This document shows, piece after piece, positions 1-7,395 of a stretch of 64,000 bases of DNA. The stretch is taken from the NCBI GenBank assembly GCA_963739795.1, contig CAVUBL010000011.1, positions 372,001 through 436,000 on the forward strand, read 5' to 3'. Source of the stretch: CAVUBL01 sp963739795 (GTDB taxonomy: Bacteria; Acidobacteriota; Thermoanaerobaculia; Multivoradales; DATKCC01). Numbering within the stretch: the stretch's first letter is position 1; each line of letters opens with the position of its first letter. Position numbers and translations under genes: made by a program. The notes beneath the pieces were generated by a model, which was given only the letters and a program-made list of their open reading frames with translations, made no database searches and was not told where the DNA came from.

Positions 1-500
1 TCGGGAGCCAGCAGGCTGAGAGCCTCCTCGTACTCCTTGCAGGCTTCTTCGAACCGGCTCTGGGCGAGGAGGAAGTTGCCGATCTGGTTGTGGCTCGAGG
101 CGAGGCGCTCGGCCGAGTCCAGGAGCCGCGAGCGGTCCAGGGCGATCTGGGCGTAGAAGAGCCCCTTGCGGAGCTCCTTGCCGAACTCGTAGGCCCGCGC
201 GATGTTGTAAGCCGCCAACCAAGAGTTCACGAGGTTCTTGCCGGCCATCACGATCTCGCGCATGCGGTGCAGCGCATCGGGCGGCAGGCCCCGGTCGAGG
301 GCCATCCGGACCGCCCATCGGCTCACGAAGGCCCGATCTTCCGCGGGGGCGCTGGCGAGCTCGCGGGCGAGCTGCTCCGCCTCCGCGTACGAGTCCTGAG
401 CCGCGTCGTAACGTTCCGCGGCGAGGTGCCTCGCGCCCTCGAGCATGAGGGCTTCGAAGCGCTCGTCGAAGCGGGTCTGCTCAGTCAGCATCGTCGGCAT
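1..500 (-). CDS. TPR-type helical repeat protein (partial, runs off left edge)
   Basis: The minus strand is open from an ATG at 500 (or an in-frame ATG at 491) to the window edge with no stop, giving about 166 residues. The product is all-helical and rich in Ala, Glu, Leu and Arg. It has TPR-like spacing, for example RFEEACKEYEEALSLL near the truncated end and ERYDAAQDSYAEAEQL near residue 30. No signal peptide is seen, so it is probably cytoplasmic. It starts 33 bp downstream of the XRE regulator stop and is likely cotranscribed with it. The function is unknown; TPR proteins usually act as protein-protein scaffolds. The reading frame is well supported, the family assignment less so because the C-terminus is missing. 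Confidence 0.7.
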   Translation of the reverse strand, partial: MPTMLTEQTRFDERFEALMLEGARHLAAERYDAAQDSYAEAEQLARELASAPAEDRAFVSRWAVRMALDRGLPPDALHRMREIVMAGKNLVNSWLAAYNIARAYEFGKELRKGLFYAQIALDRSRLLDSAERLASSHNQIGNFLLAQSRFEEACKEYEEALSLLAP

Positions 501-533
501 GGCGAGAAGTCCGTCGCGCGAGTATACCCCAGG

Positions 534-887
534 TCATTCTTCTGCACCATCGGTCTGACTGCGCTTGAAGGCGATGAAGTCCTCGACCTCCTGCTGCGAC
601 TCGTGGTCGAGCTCCTTGAAATCCTTCAGAACCTGGAGATCGCGCGGGCTGATCGAATCCTCGGCGATCTCCTCGAAGAACTCGCCGATCGACATGCGGA
701 ACTCGGCGAGAATCTTGAAGAGGTTGTCCAGGCTCACCCGGTACTCGCCCTTCTCCATCCGGGAGAGGTCGCTCTGCTGGATCCCGATCCGCGACGACAG
801 CTCGGTCTGCGTGAGCTTGTGCGCCTTGCGGAGCTGCCGGATCTTGCGCCCGACGAGCTGGACTTGACGGATCTTCGGGGTAGCCAT
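534..887 (-). CDS. XRE-family helix-turn-helix transcriptional regulator
   Basis: From the ATG at 887 this encodes 117 residues. A Cro/C1-type HTH spans about residues 11-65, with the recognition region GIQQSDLSRMEKGEY and a KLTQTELS helix before it. A short acidic tail follows (residues 70-117, SPRDLQVLKDFKELD). In-frame ATGs at 905 and 932 are possible, but the 932 start would leave only about a dozen bases of leader after the promoter at 952-980, and it sits inside an inverted repeat. No strong Shine-Dalgarno distinguishes the starts. The inverted repeat just upstream suggests autoregulation. A TPR gene follows in the same direction; no toxin gene is adjacent, so an antitoxin role is not supported. 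Confidence 0.85.
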   Translation of the reverse strand: MATPKIRQVQLVGRKIRQLRKAHKLTQTELSSRIGIQQSDLSRMEKGEYRVSLDNLFKILAEFRMSIGEFFEEIAEDSISPRDLQVLKDFKELDHESQQEVEDFIAFKRSQTDGAEE

Positions 888-916
888 GGCGGTCAGTGTC
901 TGCATCGCCCGGCGGG

Positions 917-933
917 TATGCCCTTTTGGCATA
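917..933. promoter_or_regulatory. Perfect inverted repeat, candidate operator of the XRE gene
   Basis: TATGCC-CTTTT-GGCATA is a perfect 6+6 inverted repeat with a 5-bp spacer. It lies about 12-28 bases downstream of the predicted transcription start of the regulator and 30 bases before the preferred start codon. A dyad at this place is typical of autoregulated XRE repressors. The link is inferred from position only. Confidence 0.5.
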
Positions 934-951
934 GGTCGCCGATAGGAGAAC

Positions 952-980
952 AGCATAATCCGGCCCGGGTCTCGTGTCAA
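952..980 (-). promoter_or_regulatory. Sigma70-type promoter of the XRE-TPR operon
   Basis: On the minus strand TTGACA (980-975) and TATGCT (957-952) are separated by exactly 17 bases. The -35 is a full consensus and the -10 matches 5 of 6. In this GC-rich background such a match is unlikely by chance. Confidence 0.75.
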
Positions 981-1023
981 CCGGGTTACCTCTGCGCCCC
1001 GGGGCCGCCGGGGACATCCTCTA

Positions 1024-1029
1024 TATAAT
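1024..1029 (+). promoter_or_regulatory. Candidate -10 element of the ABC permease gene
   Basis: A perfect TATAAT lies 55 bases before the permease ATG at 1084, in the divergent region shared with the XRE gene. No good -35 is seen 16-18 bases upstream (the sequence there is GC only), so an activator or alternative recognition may be needed. Confidence 0.4.
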
Positions 1030-1083
1030 GCCGCCGCCGTTCCCTTCCGGGACAGCCCCCTCCGGCTCCGCGCGTCTTCCGCC

Positions 1084-1866
1084 ATGCTCCAGCGCAACCA
1101 CCTCTTCCTGATCAAGGAGCTCGTCCGACGGGACTTCCAGGCACGCTACGCGGGCTCGCTGCTCTCGTTCCTGTGGTCGTTCATCCAGCCTCTGTGGCTC
1201 CTGCTCCTCTTCACCTTCCTCTTCTCCACGGTGATGAGGATCAAGCTGGAGCAGTACGGCTACCCGACGACCAACTTCGGGGTCTTCCTGTTTGCCGGCC
1301 TGCTCCCCTGGATGGCGATCCAGGAAGGGGTGCAGCGCTCATCGACGGCGATCACGGACAACGCGGCCCTGGTCAAGAAGCTGCGCTTCCCCTCGGAGAT
1401 CCTGGTCGTCTCCATCGTCCTCGGGGCCCTGCTCCACGAGGCGATCGCCGCCGGCGTGTTCATCGGGGTCCTTGTCGTGCTGGGCCAGTTCTCGGGCGCG
1501 TCCCTGCTCTGGCTCGCTCTCGCGGTGCCGCTCCAGCTCACCGTCACCCTGGGGCTCGGGCTGCTCCTGGCGTCGGTCCACGTCTTCTTCCGCGACACCG
1601 CCCAGATCATAGGGATGGTCCTCTCTGGCTGGTTCTACCTCACGCCGATCGTCTATCCCCTGGGCATGGTGCCGGAGCGGTTCCGGCCGTGGATCGAGGC
1701 CAACCCGCTGACCCCTCTGATCTCCCTCTACCGGTCGGCCTTTCTCGGACGGCCTTTCGATCCCGGCCCGCCCGCCATCGGCCTGGGCTTGGCAGCCGTG
1801 CTGCTCCCCGTCGCCGGCCTCTGGCTGTTCCGCCGCCTCCGGCCGAGCTTCGTGGACGAGATCTGA
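1084..1866 (+). CDS. wzm: ABC-2 type polysaccharide/O-antigen export permease (Wzm-like)
   Basis: The 260-residue membrane protein has about six hydrophobic segments (roughly 30-52, 62-84, 106-130, 142-165, 175-195, 225-250). It shows family landmarks: LVRRDFQARYAGSLLSFLW near the N-terminus and FYLTPIVYPLGMVPE plus NPLTPLISLYR in the C-terminal third. Length and layout fit the Wzm/TagG/KpsM permease of ABC-dependent glycan export, which moves lipid-linked polysaccharide across the inner membrane. It needs an ATPase partner. The best candidate is the Wzt-like gene at 14031-15287, 12 kb away on the same strand, which is an unusual separation. The start at 1084 is the first ATG, directly after the conserved N-terminus would begin. 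Confidence 0.88.
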   Translation: MLQRNHLFLIKELVRRDFQARYAGSLLSFLWSFIQPLWLLLLFTFLFSTVMRIKLEQYGYPTTNFGVFLFAGLLPWMAIQEGVQRSSTAITDNAALVKKLRFPSEILVVSIVLGALLHEAIAAGVFIGVLVVLGQFSGASLLWLALAVPLQLTVTLGLGLLLASVHVFFRDTAQIIGMVLSGWFYLTPIVYPLGMVPERFRPWIEANPLTPLISLYRSAFLGRPFDPGPPAIGLGLAAVLLPVAGLWLFRRLRPSFVDEI

Positions 1867-2010
1867 CATGTACTGCGACGCATGGCTCGGCTCTTGCACC
1901 TCGGCGCGTTCCTGGCCCCCGACAGCCCGGCGCCGGGCCGAATTGGCAGGCCGGAGCCGACAGGGTTTGCGACCGCCGGGAGGCCGACACCAGCCGGAGA
2001 AGGAGAATCG

Positions 2011-3465
2011 ATGACTTCGAGCGCCAAAGCCCTCACCCGTCCGCTGCAAGCCGCCGTCTCGCTGCTCGTTCTGGCCGCTCTGATCGCCCTGGCCGCGGGC
2101 TGCGCTTCGAGCCGTGCGGCCGAGCCGCAGGCCGCGATGCCCAGCCGGGAGGCGACCCCGCCGACCGCCGCGGCCCCGGCCGCCGCCGTCGCACCGGAGA
2201 CCGCCTCGAAGGCGAAGACGCCGGCGCCGGACGACCAAGCGACGAAGTCGGACGACCAGGGGACGAAGTGGAAGGTGGACGAGCGCGGTCTCCGCTACAA
2301 GCTGGTGGAGGTCCCGAAGGTCGAAGGTCAGTACACCTGGGTCAACAAGCACGAGATCTTGATGAACTACGGCCTGCGCTACCTGGTGGACGGGCAGACC
2401 GACGACAGCTTCCTGGTCCGCTCGTACGCCCCGCGGAAAGCCGAGCCGGCCAAGCCGGCCGGGCCCTCGCCGGAGGAGCGCCAGGCGATCCTGAAGAGCT
2501 ACGAGGCGGACGTGCCGACCGCCGACCGCCTGCACTTCGCCTCGTTCGGGGCCGGGCTGCCCAGCCGGGGCCAGTGGCGCAACGGCTTCGTGCTCGCGGA
2601 CATGAACGGCGACGGTCACCTGGACATCGTCCACGGCCCACCCCGGAAGTCCCTCTCGGCGCCGGTGGTCTTCCTGGGAGACGGCGCCGGCCACTGGCAG
2701 CGTTGGAAGGACCACTTCCAGTCGCTCCCCTATGACTACGGCGACGTTGCGGTCGCCGACTTCAACGGTGACGGCCGCCTGGACCTGGTCCTGGGCGTCC
2801 ACCTGCACGGTCTCATCGCCCTGGTCGCGGACGGGCCGCCCGGCAACTTCATCTCGTGGAGCAAGGGTCTCGACTTCCAGGTGACCGGAGGCGGGGTCAC
2901 GGACGTCGGCTTCACCACCCGTACCGTCGCCACCGCCGACTGGAACGGCGACGGGCGCCCGGACATCCTCGCCCTCGGAGAAGGGCCGCGCCTCGCGCGC
3001 ACCCGGCAGGCGGAGCAGGGCGGGGCGGCGCCGATCCTGGGCAACGAGACCGCGGTCGGCTTCGTCGTGTACCTCAACCATGGCGACGGCACCTGGTCGA
3101 AAGAGGTGGGGCCGGCCAAAAAGGGCCACCAGGCGATCTTCGGCGACGACATGGCGGTGGCCGACCTCGATGGCGACGGCCGGCCCGACGCGCTGCTGGC
3201 GACCAGTGTCCTGGGGCGCAAGGACCTGTTGCGCATGGACGGTCCCGGCGGCGAGATCCACATCGCGGAGATTCCACAGATGCGCCCCAATGCCTACAGC
3301 CGGGCGGTGGCGGTCGACGACTTCGACGGCGACGGCCACAAGGACCTGGCCATCAGCTACCTCTCCTACGAGCTCGACACCTGGCGTACCGGCGTGGACA
3401 TCTACTACGGGCAGGCGGACGGCACCTGGCGCGCAAGCCGCTGGCGAGCGAGGAAGGGAAGGTGA
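2011..3465 (+). CDS. VCBS/FG-GAP beta-propeller lipoprotein, 5' part (frameshifted)
   Basis: ATG 2011 follows a strong GGAGAAGGAG ribosome site. The protein begins with a lipoprotein signal (hydrophobic residues 12-29, lipobox LAAGC with Cys31). A Pro/Ala-rich linker follows, then FG-GAP/VCBS repeats carrying Ca-binding D-x-[ND]-G-D loops: DMNGDG, DFNGDG, DWNGDG, DLDGDG, DFDGDG. Five loops are in this frame. Two more, in the same spacing, continue in another frame after 3432, so the intact protein would have seven, as in a seven-bladed propeller. This frame stops at 3465 with an unrelated Arg-rich tail. The protein is probably anchored in the outer membrane and may bind a ligand or act in adhesion. 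The break is either a 1-nt sequencing error or a real mutation. Confidence 0.8.
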   Translation: MTSSAKALTRPLQAAVSLLVLAALIALAAGCASSRAAEPQAAMPSREATPPTAAAPAAAVAPETASKAKTPAPDDQATKSDDQGTKWKVDERGLRYKLVEVPKVEGQYTWVNKHEILMNYGLRYLVDGQTDDSFLVRSYAPRKAEPAKPAGPSPEERQAILKSYEADVPTADRLHFASFGAGLPSRGQWRNGFVLADMNGDGHLDIVHGPPRKSLSAPVVFLGDGAGHWQRWKDHFQSLPYDYGDVAVADFNGDGRLDLVLGVHLHGLIALVADGPPGNFISWSKGLDFQVTGGGVTDVGFTTRTVATADWNGDGRPDILALGEGPRLARTRQAEQGGAAPILGNETAVGFVVYLNHGDGTWSKEVGPAKKGHQAIFGDDMAVADLDGDGRPDALLATSVLGRKDLLRMDGPGGEIHIAEIPQMRPNAYSRAVAVDDFDGDGHKDLAISYLSYELDTWRTGVDIYYGQADGTWRASRWRARKGR

Positions 3466-3779
3466 CGATCTACTCCCTCGGCACCGGTGATCTCGACGGC
3501 GACGGTGCCCGCGACCTGGTCGCACTGACCGGAGACGGCGACGCCTGGGTCTTCCTCGGCGACGGCCACGGCTGGTTCGTCCGCGAGCGCAGCGACGAGC
3601 TGGTCGGAGCGGGGACGGGTTGCCGGGGCTACGAGGTCGCGCTGGCGGACCTCGACGGCGACGGCCGCGACGAGATCGTGGCGGCGTACGCAGGTGAGCC
3701 CGAGGGGCTTCTCGCTCCGATGCGTTGCCCGTCCCAGGGCGGCCTCAAGGCCTGGCACCTCCAGAGCACGGCCAACTGA
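3432..3779 (+). pseudogene. VCBS/FG-GAP lipoprotein, 3' part after a -1 frameshift
   Basis: This frame carries the last two Ca-binding loops of the upstream lipoprotein (DLDGDGARDLVAL and DLDGDGRDEIVAA) and ends in KAWHLQSTAN-stop at 3779. Continuity is clear because loop spacing is kept across the junction. The shift occurs around 3430-3436, in a GCGCGC run; restoring one base joins both frames. No slippery heptamer is visible there, so programmed frameshifting is not indicated. As sequenced there is no start codon with a ribosome site for this part, so on its own it would not be made. Confidence 0.75.
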
Positions 3780-3785
3780 GCAAGT

Positions 3786-3820
3786 CCTGGTCCGCCGTCA
3801 CCTGAAGGCGGTGGACCAGG
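3786..3820 (+). terminator. Hairpin terminator after the VCBS lipoprotein gene
   Basis: CCTGGTCC pairs with GGACCAGG and the stem continues with wobble pairs to 14 bp around a 7-base loop. It is followed by a pyrimidine-rich GTTCTCTTTC tail. It lies 6 bp after the restored stop codon. Confidence 0.6.
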
Positions 3821-4051
3821 GTTCTCTTTCGCCGGATGGACCGGTTTCGATCCGGCCGCGGGCAGAGTGCGCGTGCCCCTTGCCAAAGCCCGCGAAATCT
3901 GCCAAACTGCTATTTGAAACTCCTCCCCTGGTGGAGACATGCCCAGTCGGAGGGCTGGCGTACTTCGAGTCGGTGGGCCGCAGAGCGGTTCGCGACGGAT
4001 GAAGTGGACCTGGTGCGGTCCGGGCGTCTAGCGGTTCGGCGTGTCGAGCCT

Positions 4052-4067
4052 TTGAACGGGAGGTGAT
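4052..4067 (+). promoter_or_regulatory. Conserved leader motif with a full anti-SD match (copy 1)
   Basis: TTGAACGGGAGGTGAT contains GGAGGTGAT, complementary to the 3' end of 16S rRNA. It lies 144 bases upstream of the start codon of twin gene 1. The same 16 bases occur 145 bases upstream of twin gene 2, although most of the intervening leader differs. No conserved small ORF follows it. It could be a ribosome standby or regulatory site; this is inference. Confidence 0.45.
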
Positions 4068-4196
4068 CTGCTCTCGACGAAGAAGGGAAGGCGGGCAGGG
4101 TGTCCGCCTGAAGCTCTCGGTAGGAGATCGGGTGGGTGTCCGGGCAAAAGGTCCGGCGCGGCGCTCGGCTTCCCTCCAATCATCCAGTTTCTCTGA

Positions 4197-4209
4197 GGAG
4201 ATTGTCTCC
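4197..4209 (+). promoter_or_regulatory. Ribosome-site hairpin of twin gene 1
   Basis: GGAGA-TTG-TCTCC forms a 5-bp hairpin that includes the Shine-Dalgarno GGAG, immediately before the ATG at 4212. The same hairpin precedes twin gene 2. Confidence 0.45.
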
Positions 4210-4211
4210 CA

Positions 4212-5483
4212 ATGATGAAAAAGACCGTAGTTTGCATCGCCCTTCTCGGCCTTCTGGCCATGGGCGGTCAGGCGTTCGCCGCGATCTGCAGCGTCGATGA
4301 CGTTCCGGCGGCGACCCTGCTGCTTCCGTACTTCCAGGTGGACCTGGACAACCCGAACGGCCAGACCACGCTGTTCTCGGTCAACAACGCTTCGGCGACG
4401 GCGACCCTGGCCCACGTGACGATCTGGTCGGACTGGTCGGTGCCGGTGCTCGACTTCGACATCTACCTGACCGGCTACGACGTCCAGACGATCAACCTGC
4501 GCGACATCCTGGTGGACGGCAACCTGCCGATCACCGCCTCCGCGGGTCAGGATCCCTCGGACACCATCAGCCCCAAGGGCTTGTTCTCGCAGGACATCAA
4601 CTTCGCGAGCTGCCAGGGCATCCTGCCGTTCACCAACCCCCAGCTCACCTCCGACTTCGTAGCCCACCTCCAGGAGTGGTTGACCGGCCAGCAGTCGCAC
4701 CTCCTCGGCACCTGCGCCGCCGATGACCACGGCGACAACGTGATGCGCGGCTACGTGACCGTGGACGTGTCGAACGCCTGCTCCCGGGACTTCCCGACGG
4801 CGGCCGGCTACTTCGTCAAGGGCGGCAGCGGCATCGCCGCGGATCGCAACCAGCTCTGGGGCGACTACTTCTACGTGGACGCCGACAACAACTTCGCCCA
4901 GGGTGAGACGCTGGTGCACATCGAGGCCGACGCGGCTTCCTTCGCCCCCGGCGACTACACGTTCTACGGCCGCTACGTGGCCGCCAGCTCGGCCGACGAT
5001 CGCGAGCCCCTGGCGACGACGTTCGCCAGCCGGTACGTCAACGGTGGCCTGTTCACCGGTGGCACCAACCTGGTGGTCTGGCGCGACACCGCGGAGGCCG
5101 CGTTCTCGGCGGTCACCTGCGGCACCGCCCCGGACTGGTGGCCGCTGGGTCAGACCCAGATCGTGATCTTCGACGAGCAGGAGCAGCCGAACGTTCCCGA
5201 TACGGCCCCGGTCTCCGGTATCCCGGGCAATCCGGGGATCATCCCGTTCCCGGACGAGACCAACAACGTCGCGGTCGGTGGCCCGGACCTGCCGGTGCCG
5301 TTCAACTTCGGCTGGATCTACCTCAACCTGAACCAGACGTCGCCCGGCTCGCTGTACGCGCCGTTCTCGCAGAACTGGGTGACCACGGTGATGAGCGCCG
5401 AGGGTCGGTTCAGCGTCGGCTTCGACGCGATCCAGCTCGACAGCGCCTGCGCGCCGAACACCATCGTCATCGGTAACGCCTAG
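4212..5483 (+). CDS. Secreted protein of unknown function, twin copy 1
   Basis: The 423-residue product starts with a Sec signal peptide (MMKK, hydrophobic core to residue 20, cleavage near AFA-AIC at residue 23). The mature protein opens with a motif of the type ATLLLPYFQVDLDN-TTLFSVNN and contains several Cys (CSVDD, SCQG, LLGTC, NACSRD, VTCG, DSAC), suggesting disulfides outside the cytoplasm. I recognise no enzymatic motif. The NN..ATATLAHVTIW pattern resembles beta-sandwich repeats at the C-terminus of the large PKD protein downstream. The ATG follows GAGGAG by about ten bases. It has its own terminator at 5495. It is nearly identical to the gene at 6127-7395, with no substitution in about the first 330 residues. 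Confidence 0.85.
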   Translation: MMKKTVVCIALLGLLAMGGQAFAAICSVDDVPAATLLLPYFQVDLDNPNGQTTLFSVNNASATATLAHVTIWSDWSVPVLDFDIYLTGYDVQTINLRDILVDGNLPITASAGQDPSDTISPKGLFSQDINFASCQGILPFTNPQLTSDFVAHLQEWLTGQQSHLLGTCAADDHGDNVMRGYVTVDVSNACSRDFPTAAGYFVKGGSGIAADRNQLWGDYFYVDADNNFAQGETLVHIEADAASFAPGDYTFYGRYVAASSADDREPLATTFASRYVNGGLFTGGTNLVVWRDTAEAAFSAVTCGTAPDWWPLGQTQIVIFDEQEQPNVPDTAPVSGIPGNPGIIPFPDETNNVAVGGPDLPVPFNFGWIYLNLNQTSPGSLYAPFSQNWVTTVMSAEGRFSVGFDAIQLDSACAPNTIVIGNA

Positions 5484-5494
5484 TCCGTCGAAAC

Positions 5495-5523
5495 ACGGGG
5501 AGGGCCCGTCGGGCCCTCCCCGT
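5495..5523 (+). terminator. Strong hairpin terminator after twin gene 1
   Basis: A perfect 13-bp GC-rich stem (ACGGGGAGGGCCC paired with GGGCCCTCCCCGT) has a 3-base loop, 12 bp after the stop codon. The tail TCCCTCATCC is only weakly U-rich. Confidence 0.75.
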
Positions 5524-5653
5524 TCCCTCATCCCCCCGTCCCCCACGACGCACCCGCAGTTCCCCCTGGTTGTTCCCACGCCGGGTGATGGCCTGAGAGC
5601 ATGGGCTCGGCCACCCGAGCCCGACCCCACCGAGAATCTCTTCCCGGAAGTGC

Positions 5654-5682
5654 TTGACAGGCCACCTGCCCGTCCTTATACT
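5654..5682 (+). promoter_or_regulatory. Sigma70-type promoter of twin gene 2
   Basis: TTGACA (5654-5659), a spacer of 17 bases and TATACT (5677-5682) make a near-consensus promoter. It lies 445 bases before the start codon at 6127, so the mRNA has a long leader. Confidence 0.75.
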
Positions 5683-5965
5683 GTCGCAGCATAGACCGCC
5701 CCGAGACAGAGTATCGACGCCGGTGAAGCCGGTGTGGTCTTCGCTCGAACGGCGGTCCGGCCCGGAAGCGGGACCGCTCAGGAGCAGAGACGGCGGTCCT
5801 TGCCAGCGGGCGGGGGATCTGGCACAATCCCCTTTGCTATCGCCTCATCGCCATGCTCAGATGAGCTCGCAGGCTGAGGGGCGAGCACCGAGAAGCTTGG
5901 AACCTGCGGGCCGGTCGCCGGCTCGCCGAGAATATGCAGGTCTTTGCATCGAGGTACCAGAGTCC

Positions 5966-5981
5966 TTGAACGGGAGGTGAT
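5966..5981 (+). promoter_or_regulatory. Conserved leader motif with a full anti-SD match (copy 2)
   Basis: TTGAACGGGAGGTGAT is identical to 4052-4067. It lies 145 bases before the start codon, against 144 in copy 1. Conserved spacing in an otherwise diverged leader argues for function. Confidence 0.45.
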
Positions 5982-6111
5982 GAGCACTTCGTAGAGGAGA
6001 AGAAGACGGACCGGAGCGACACCGGTCCATGCATCCGTTGAAGGACCTCGGTGCGGGCCGAAGGATGAACGCGGCTCGTGTGCCGGGGAACCCGACACAA
6101 AAATCTTGTGA

Positions 6112-6124
6112 GGAGATTGTCTCC
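6112..6124 (+). promoter_or_regulatory. Ribosome-site hairpin of twin gene 2
   Basis: GGAGA-TTG-TCTCC is the same 5-bp hairpin as in copy 1, two bases before the ATG at 6127. It includes the SD. Confidence 0.45.
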
Positions 6125-6126
6125 AA

Positions 6127-7395
6127 ATGATGAAAAAGACCGTAGTCTGCATCGCCCTTCTCGGCCTTCTGGCCATGGGCGGTCAGGCGTTCGCCGCGAT
6201 CTGCAGCGTCGATGACGTTCCGGCGGCGACCCTGCTGCTTCCGTACTTCCAGGTGGACCTGGACAACCCGAACGGCCAGACCACGCTGTTCTCGGTCAAC
6301 AACGCTTCGGCGACGGCGACCCTGGCCCACGTGACGATCTGGTCGGACTGGTCGGTGCCGGTGCTCGACTTCGACATCTACCTGACCGGCTACGACGTCC
6401 AGACGATCAACCTGCGCGACATCCTGGTGGACGGCAACCTGCCGATCACCGCCTCCGCGGGTCAGGATCCCTCGGACACCATCAGCCCCAAGGGCTTGTT
6501 CTCGCAGGACATCAACTTCGCGAGCTGCCAGGGCATCCTGCCGTTCACCAACCCCCAGCTCACCTCCGACTTCGTAGCCCACCTCCAGGAGTGGTTGACC
6601 GGCCAGCAGTCGCACCTCCTCGGCACCTGCGCCGCCGATGACCACGGCGACAACGTGATGCGCGGCTACGTGACCGTGGACGTGTCGAACGCCTGCTCCC
6701 GGGACTTCCCGACGGCGGCCGGCTACTTCGTCAAGGGCGGCAGCGGCATCGCCGCGGATCGCAACCAGCTCTGGGGCGACTACTTCTACGTGGACGCCGA
6801 CAACAACTTCGCCCAGGGTGAGACGCTGGTGCACATCGAGGCCGACGCGGCCTCCTTCGCCCCCGGCGACTACACGTTCTACGGCCGCTACGTGGCCGCC
6901 AGCTCGGCCGACGATCGCGAGCCCCTGGCGACGACGTTCGCCAGCCGGTACGTCAACGGTGGCCTGTTCACCGGTGGCACCAACCTGGTGGTCTGGCGCG
7001 ACACTGCGGAGGCCGCGTTCTCGGCGGTCACCTGCGGCACCGCTCCGGACTGGTGGCCGCTGGGTCAGACCCAGATCGTGATCTTCGACGAGCAGGAGCA
7101 GCCGAACGTTCCCGAGACGGCTCCGGTGTCCGGTGTTCCGGGCAATCCGGGGATCATCCCGTTCCCGGACGAGACCAACAACGTCGCGATCGGTGGCTCG
7201 GATCTGCCGGTGCCGTTCGACTTCGGCTGGATCTACCTCAACCTGAACCAGACATCGCCCGGCTCGCTGTACGCGCCGTTCTCGCAGAACTGGGTGACCA
7301 CGGTGATGAGCGCCGAGGGTCGGTTCAGCGTCGGCTTCGACGCGATCCAGCTCGACAGCGCCTGCAACCCGAACACCATCGTCATCGGTAACTAA
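6127..7395 (+). CDS. Secreted protein of unknown function, twin copy 2
   Basis: The 422-residue protein has the same Sec signal peptide and Cys pattern as the product of 4212-5483. Through about residue 330 the two proteins are identical and the genes differ at about four positions, all synonymous. After that, changes cluster: NVPE for NVPD, GVPG for GIPG, NNVAIGGS for NNVAVGGP, PFDFG for PFNFG, CNPN for CAPN, and loss of the last Ala. This step in divergence suggests gene conversion over the 5' part of a tandem duplicate. The gene has its own promoter, leader and terminator. Function unknown; a paired surface or secreted structural protein is plausible. Confidence 0.85.
   Translation: MMKKTVVCIALLGLLAMGGQAFAAICSVDDVPAATLLLPYFQVDLDNPNGQTTLFSVNNASATATLAHVTIWSDWSVPVLDFDIYLTGYDVQTINLRDILVDGNLPITASAGQDPSDTISPKGLFSQDINFASCQGILPFTNPQLTSDFVAHLQEWLTGQQSHLLGTCAADDHGDNVMRGYVTVDVSNACSRDFPTAAGYFVKGGSGIAADRNQLWGDYFYVDADNNFAQGETLVHIEADAASFAPGDYTFYGRYVAASSADDREPLATTFASRYVNGGLFTGGTNLVVWRDTAEAAFSAVTCGTAPDWWPLGQTQIVIFDEQEQPNVPETAPVSGVPGNPGIIPFPDETNNVAIGGSDLPVPFDFGWIYLNLNQTSPGSLYAPFSQNWVTTVMSAEGRFSVGFDAIQLDSACNPNTIVIGN

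Larger units (their letters stand above)
3780..4211 (+). other. Intergenic region and leader of the first twin gene
   Basis: These 432 bases hold the terminator of the VCBS gene (3786-3820), a conserved TTGAACGGGAGGTGAT motif (4052-4067) and a small hairpin over the ribosome site (4197-4209). I found no convincing sigma70 promoter. TTGCCA followed 17 bases later by CAAACT, upstream of 3930, is the best weak candidate. Between the shared motif and the start codon the sequence differs from the leader of the second twin. Confidence 0.5.
5484..6126 (+). other. Intergenic region: terminator, promoter and long leader of twin gene 2
   Basis: These 643 bases contain the terminator of copy 1 (5495-5523), a near-perfect sigma70 promoter (5654-5682), the shared TTGAACGGGAGGTGAT motif (5966-5981) and the SD hairpin (6112-6124). 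From the predicted start near 5689 the 5' untranslated leader would be about 440 bases. I see no credible small gene in it; ATGAGCACTTCG right after the motif stops at the fifth codon. Confidence 0.55.

Noticed and set aside
534..887. Antitoxin (HigA-type) interpretation of the XRE gene
   Set aside because: The gene next to it is a TPR protein and no HigB-like toxin frame is found on either side.
3425..3470. Programmed -1 frameshifting in the VCBS lipoprotein
   Set aside because: No X-XXY-YYZ slippery heptamer or downstream pseudoknot is evident; a one-base loss in GCGCGC is simpler.
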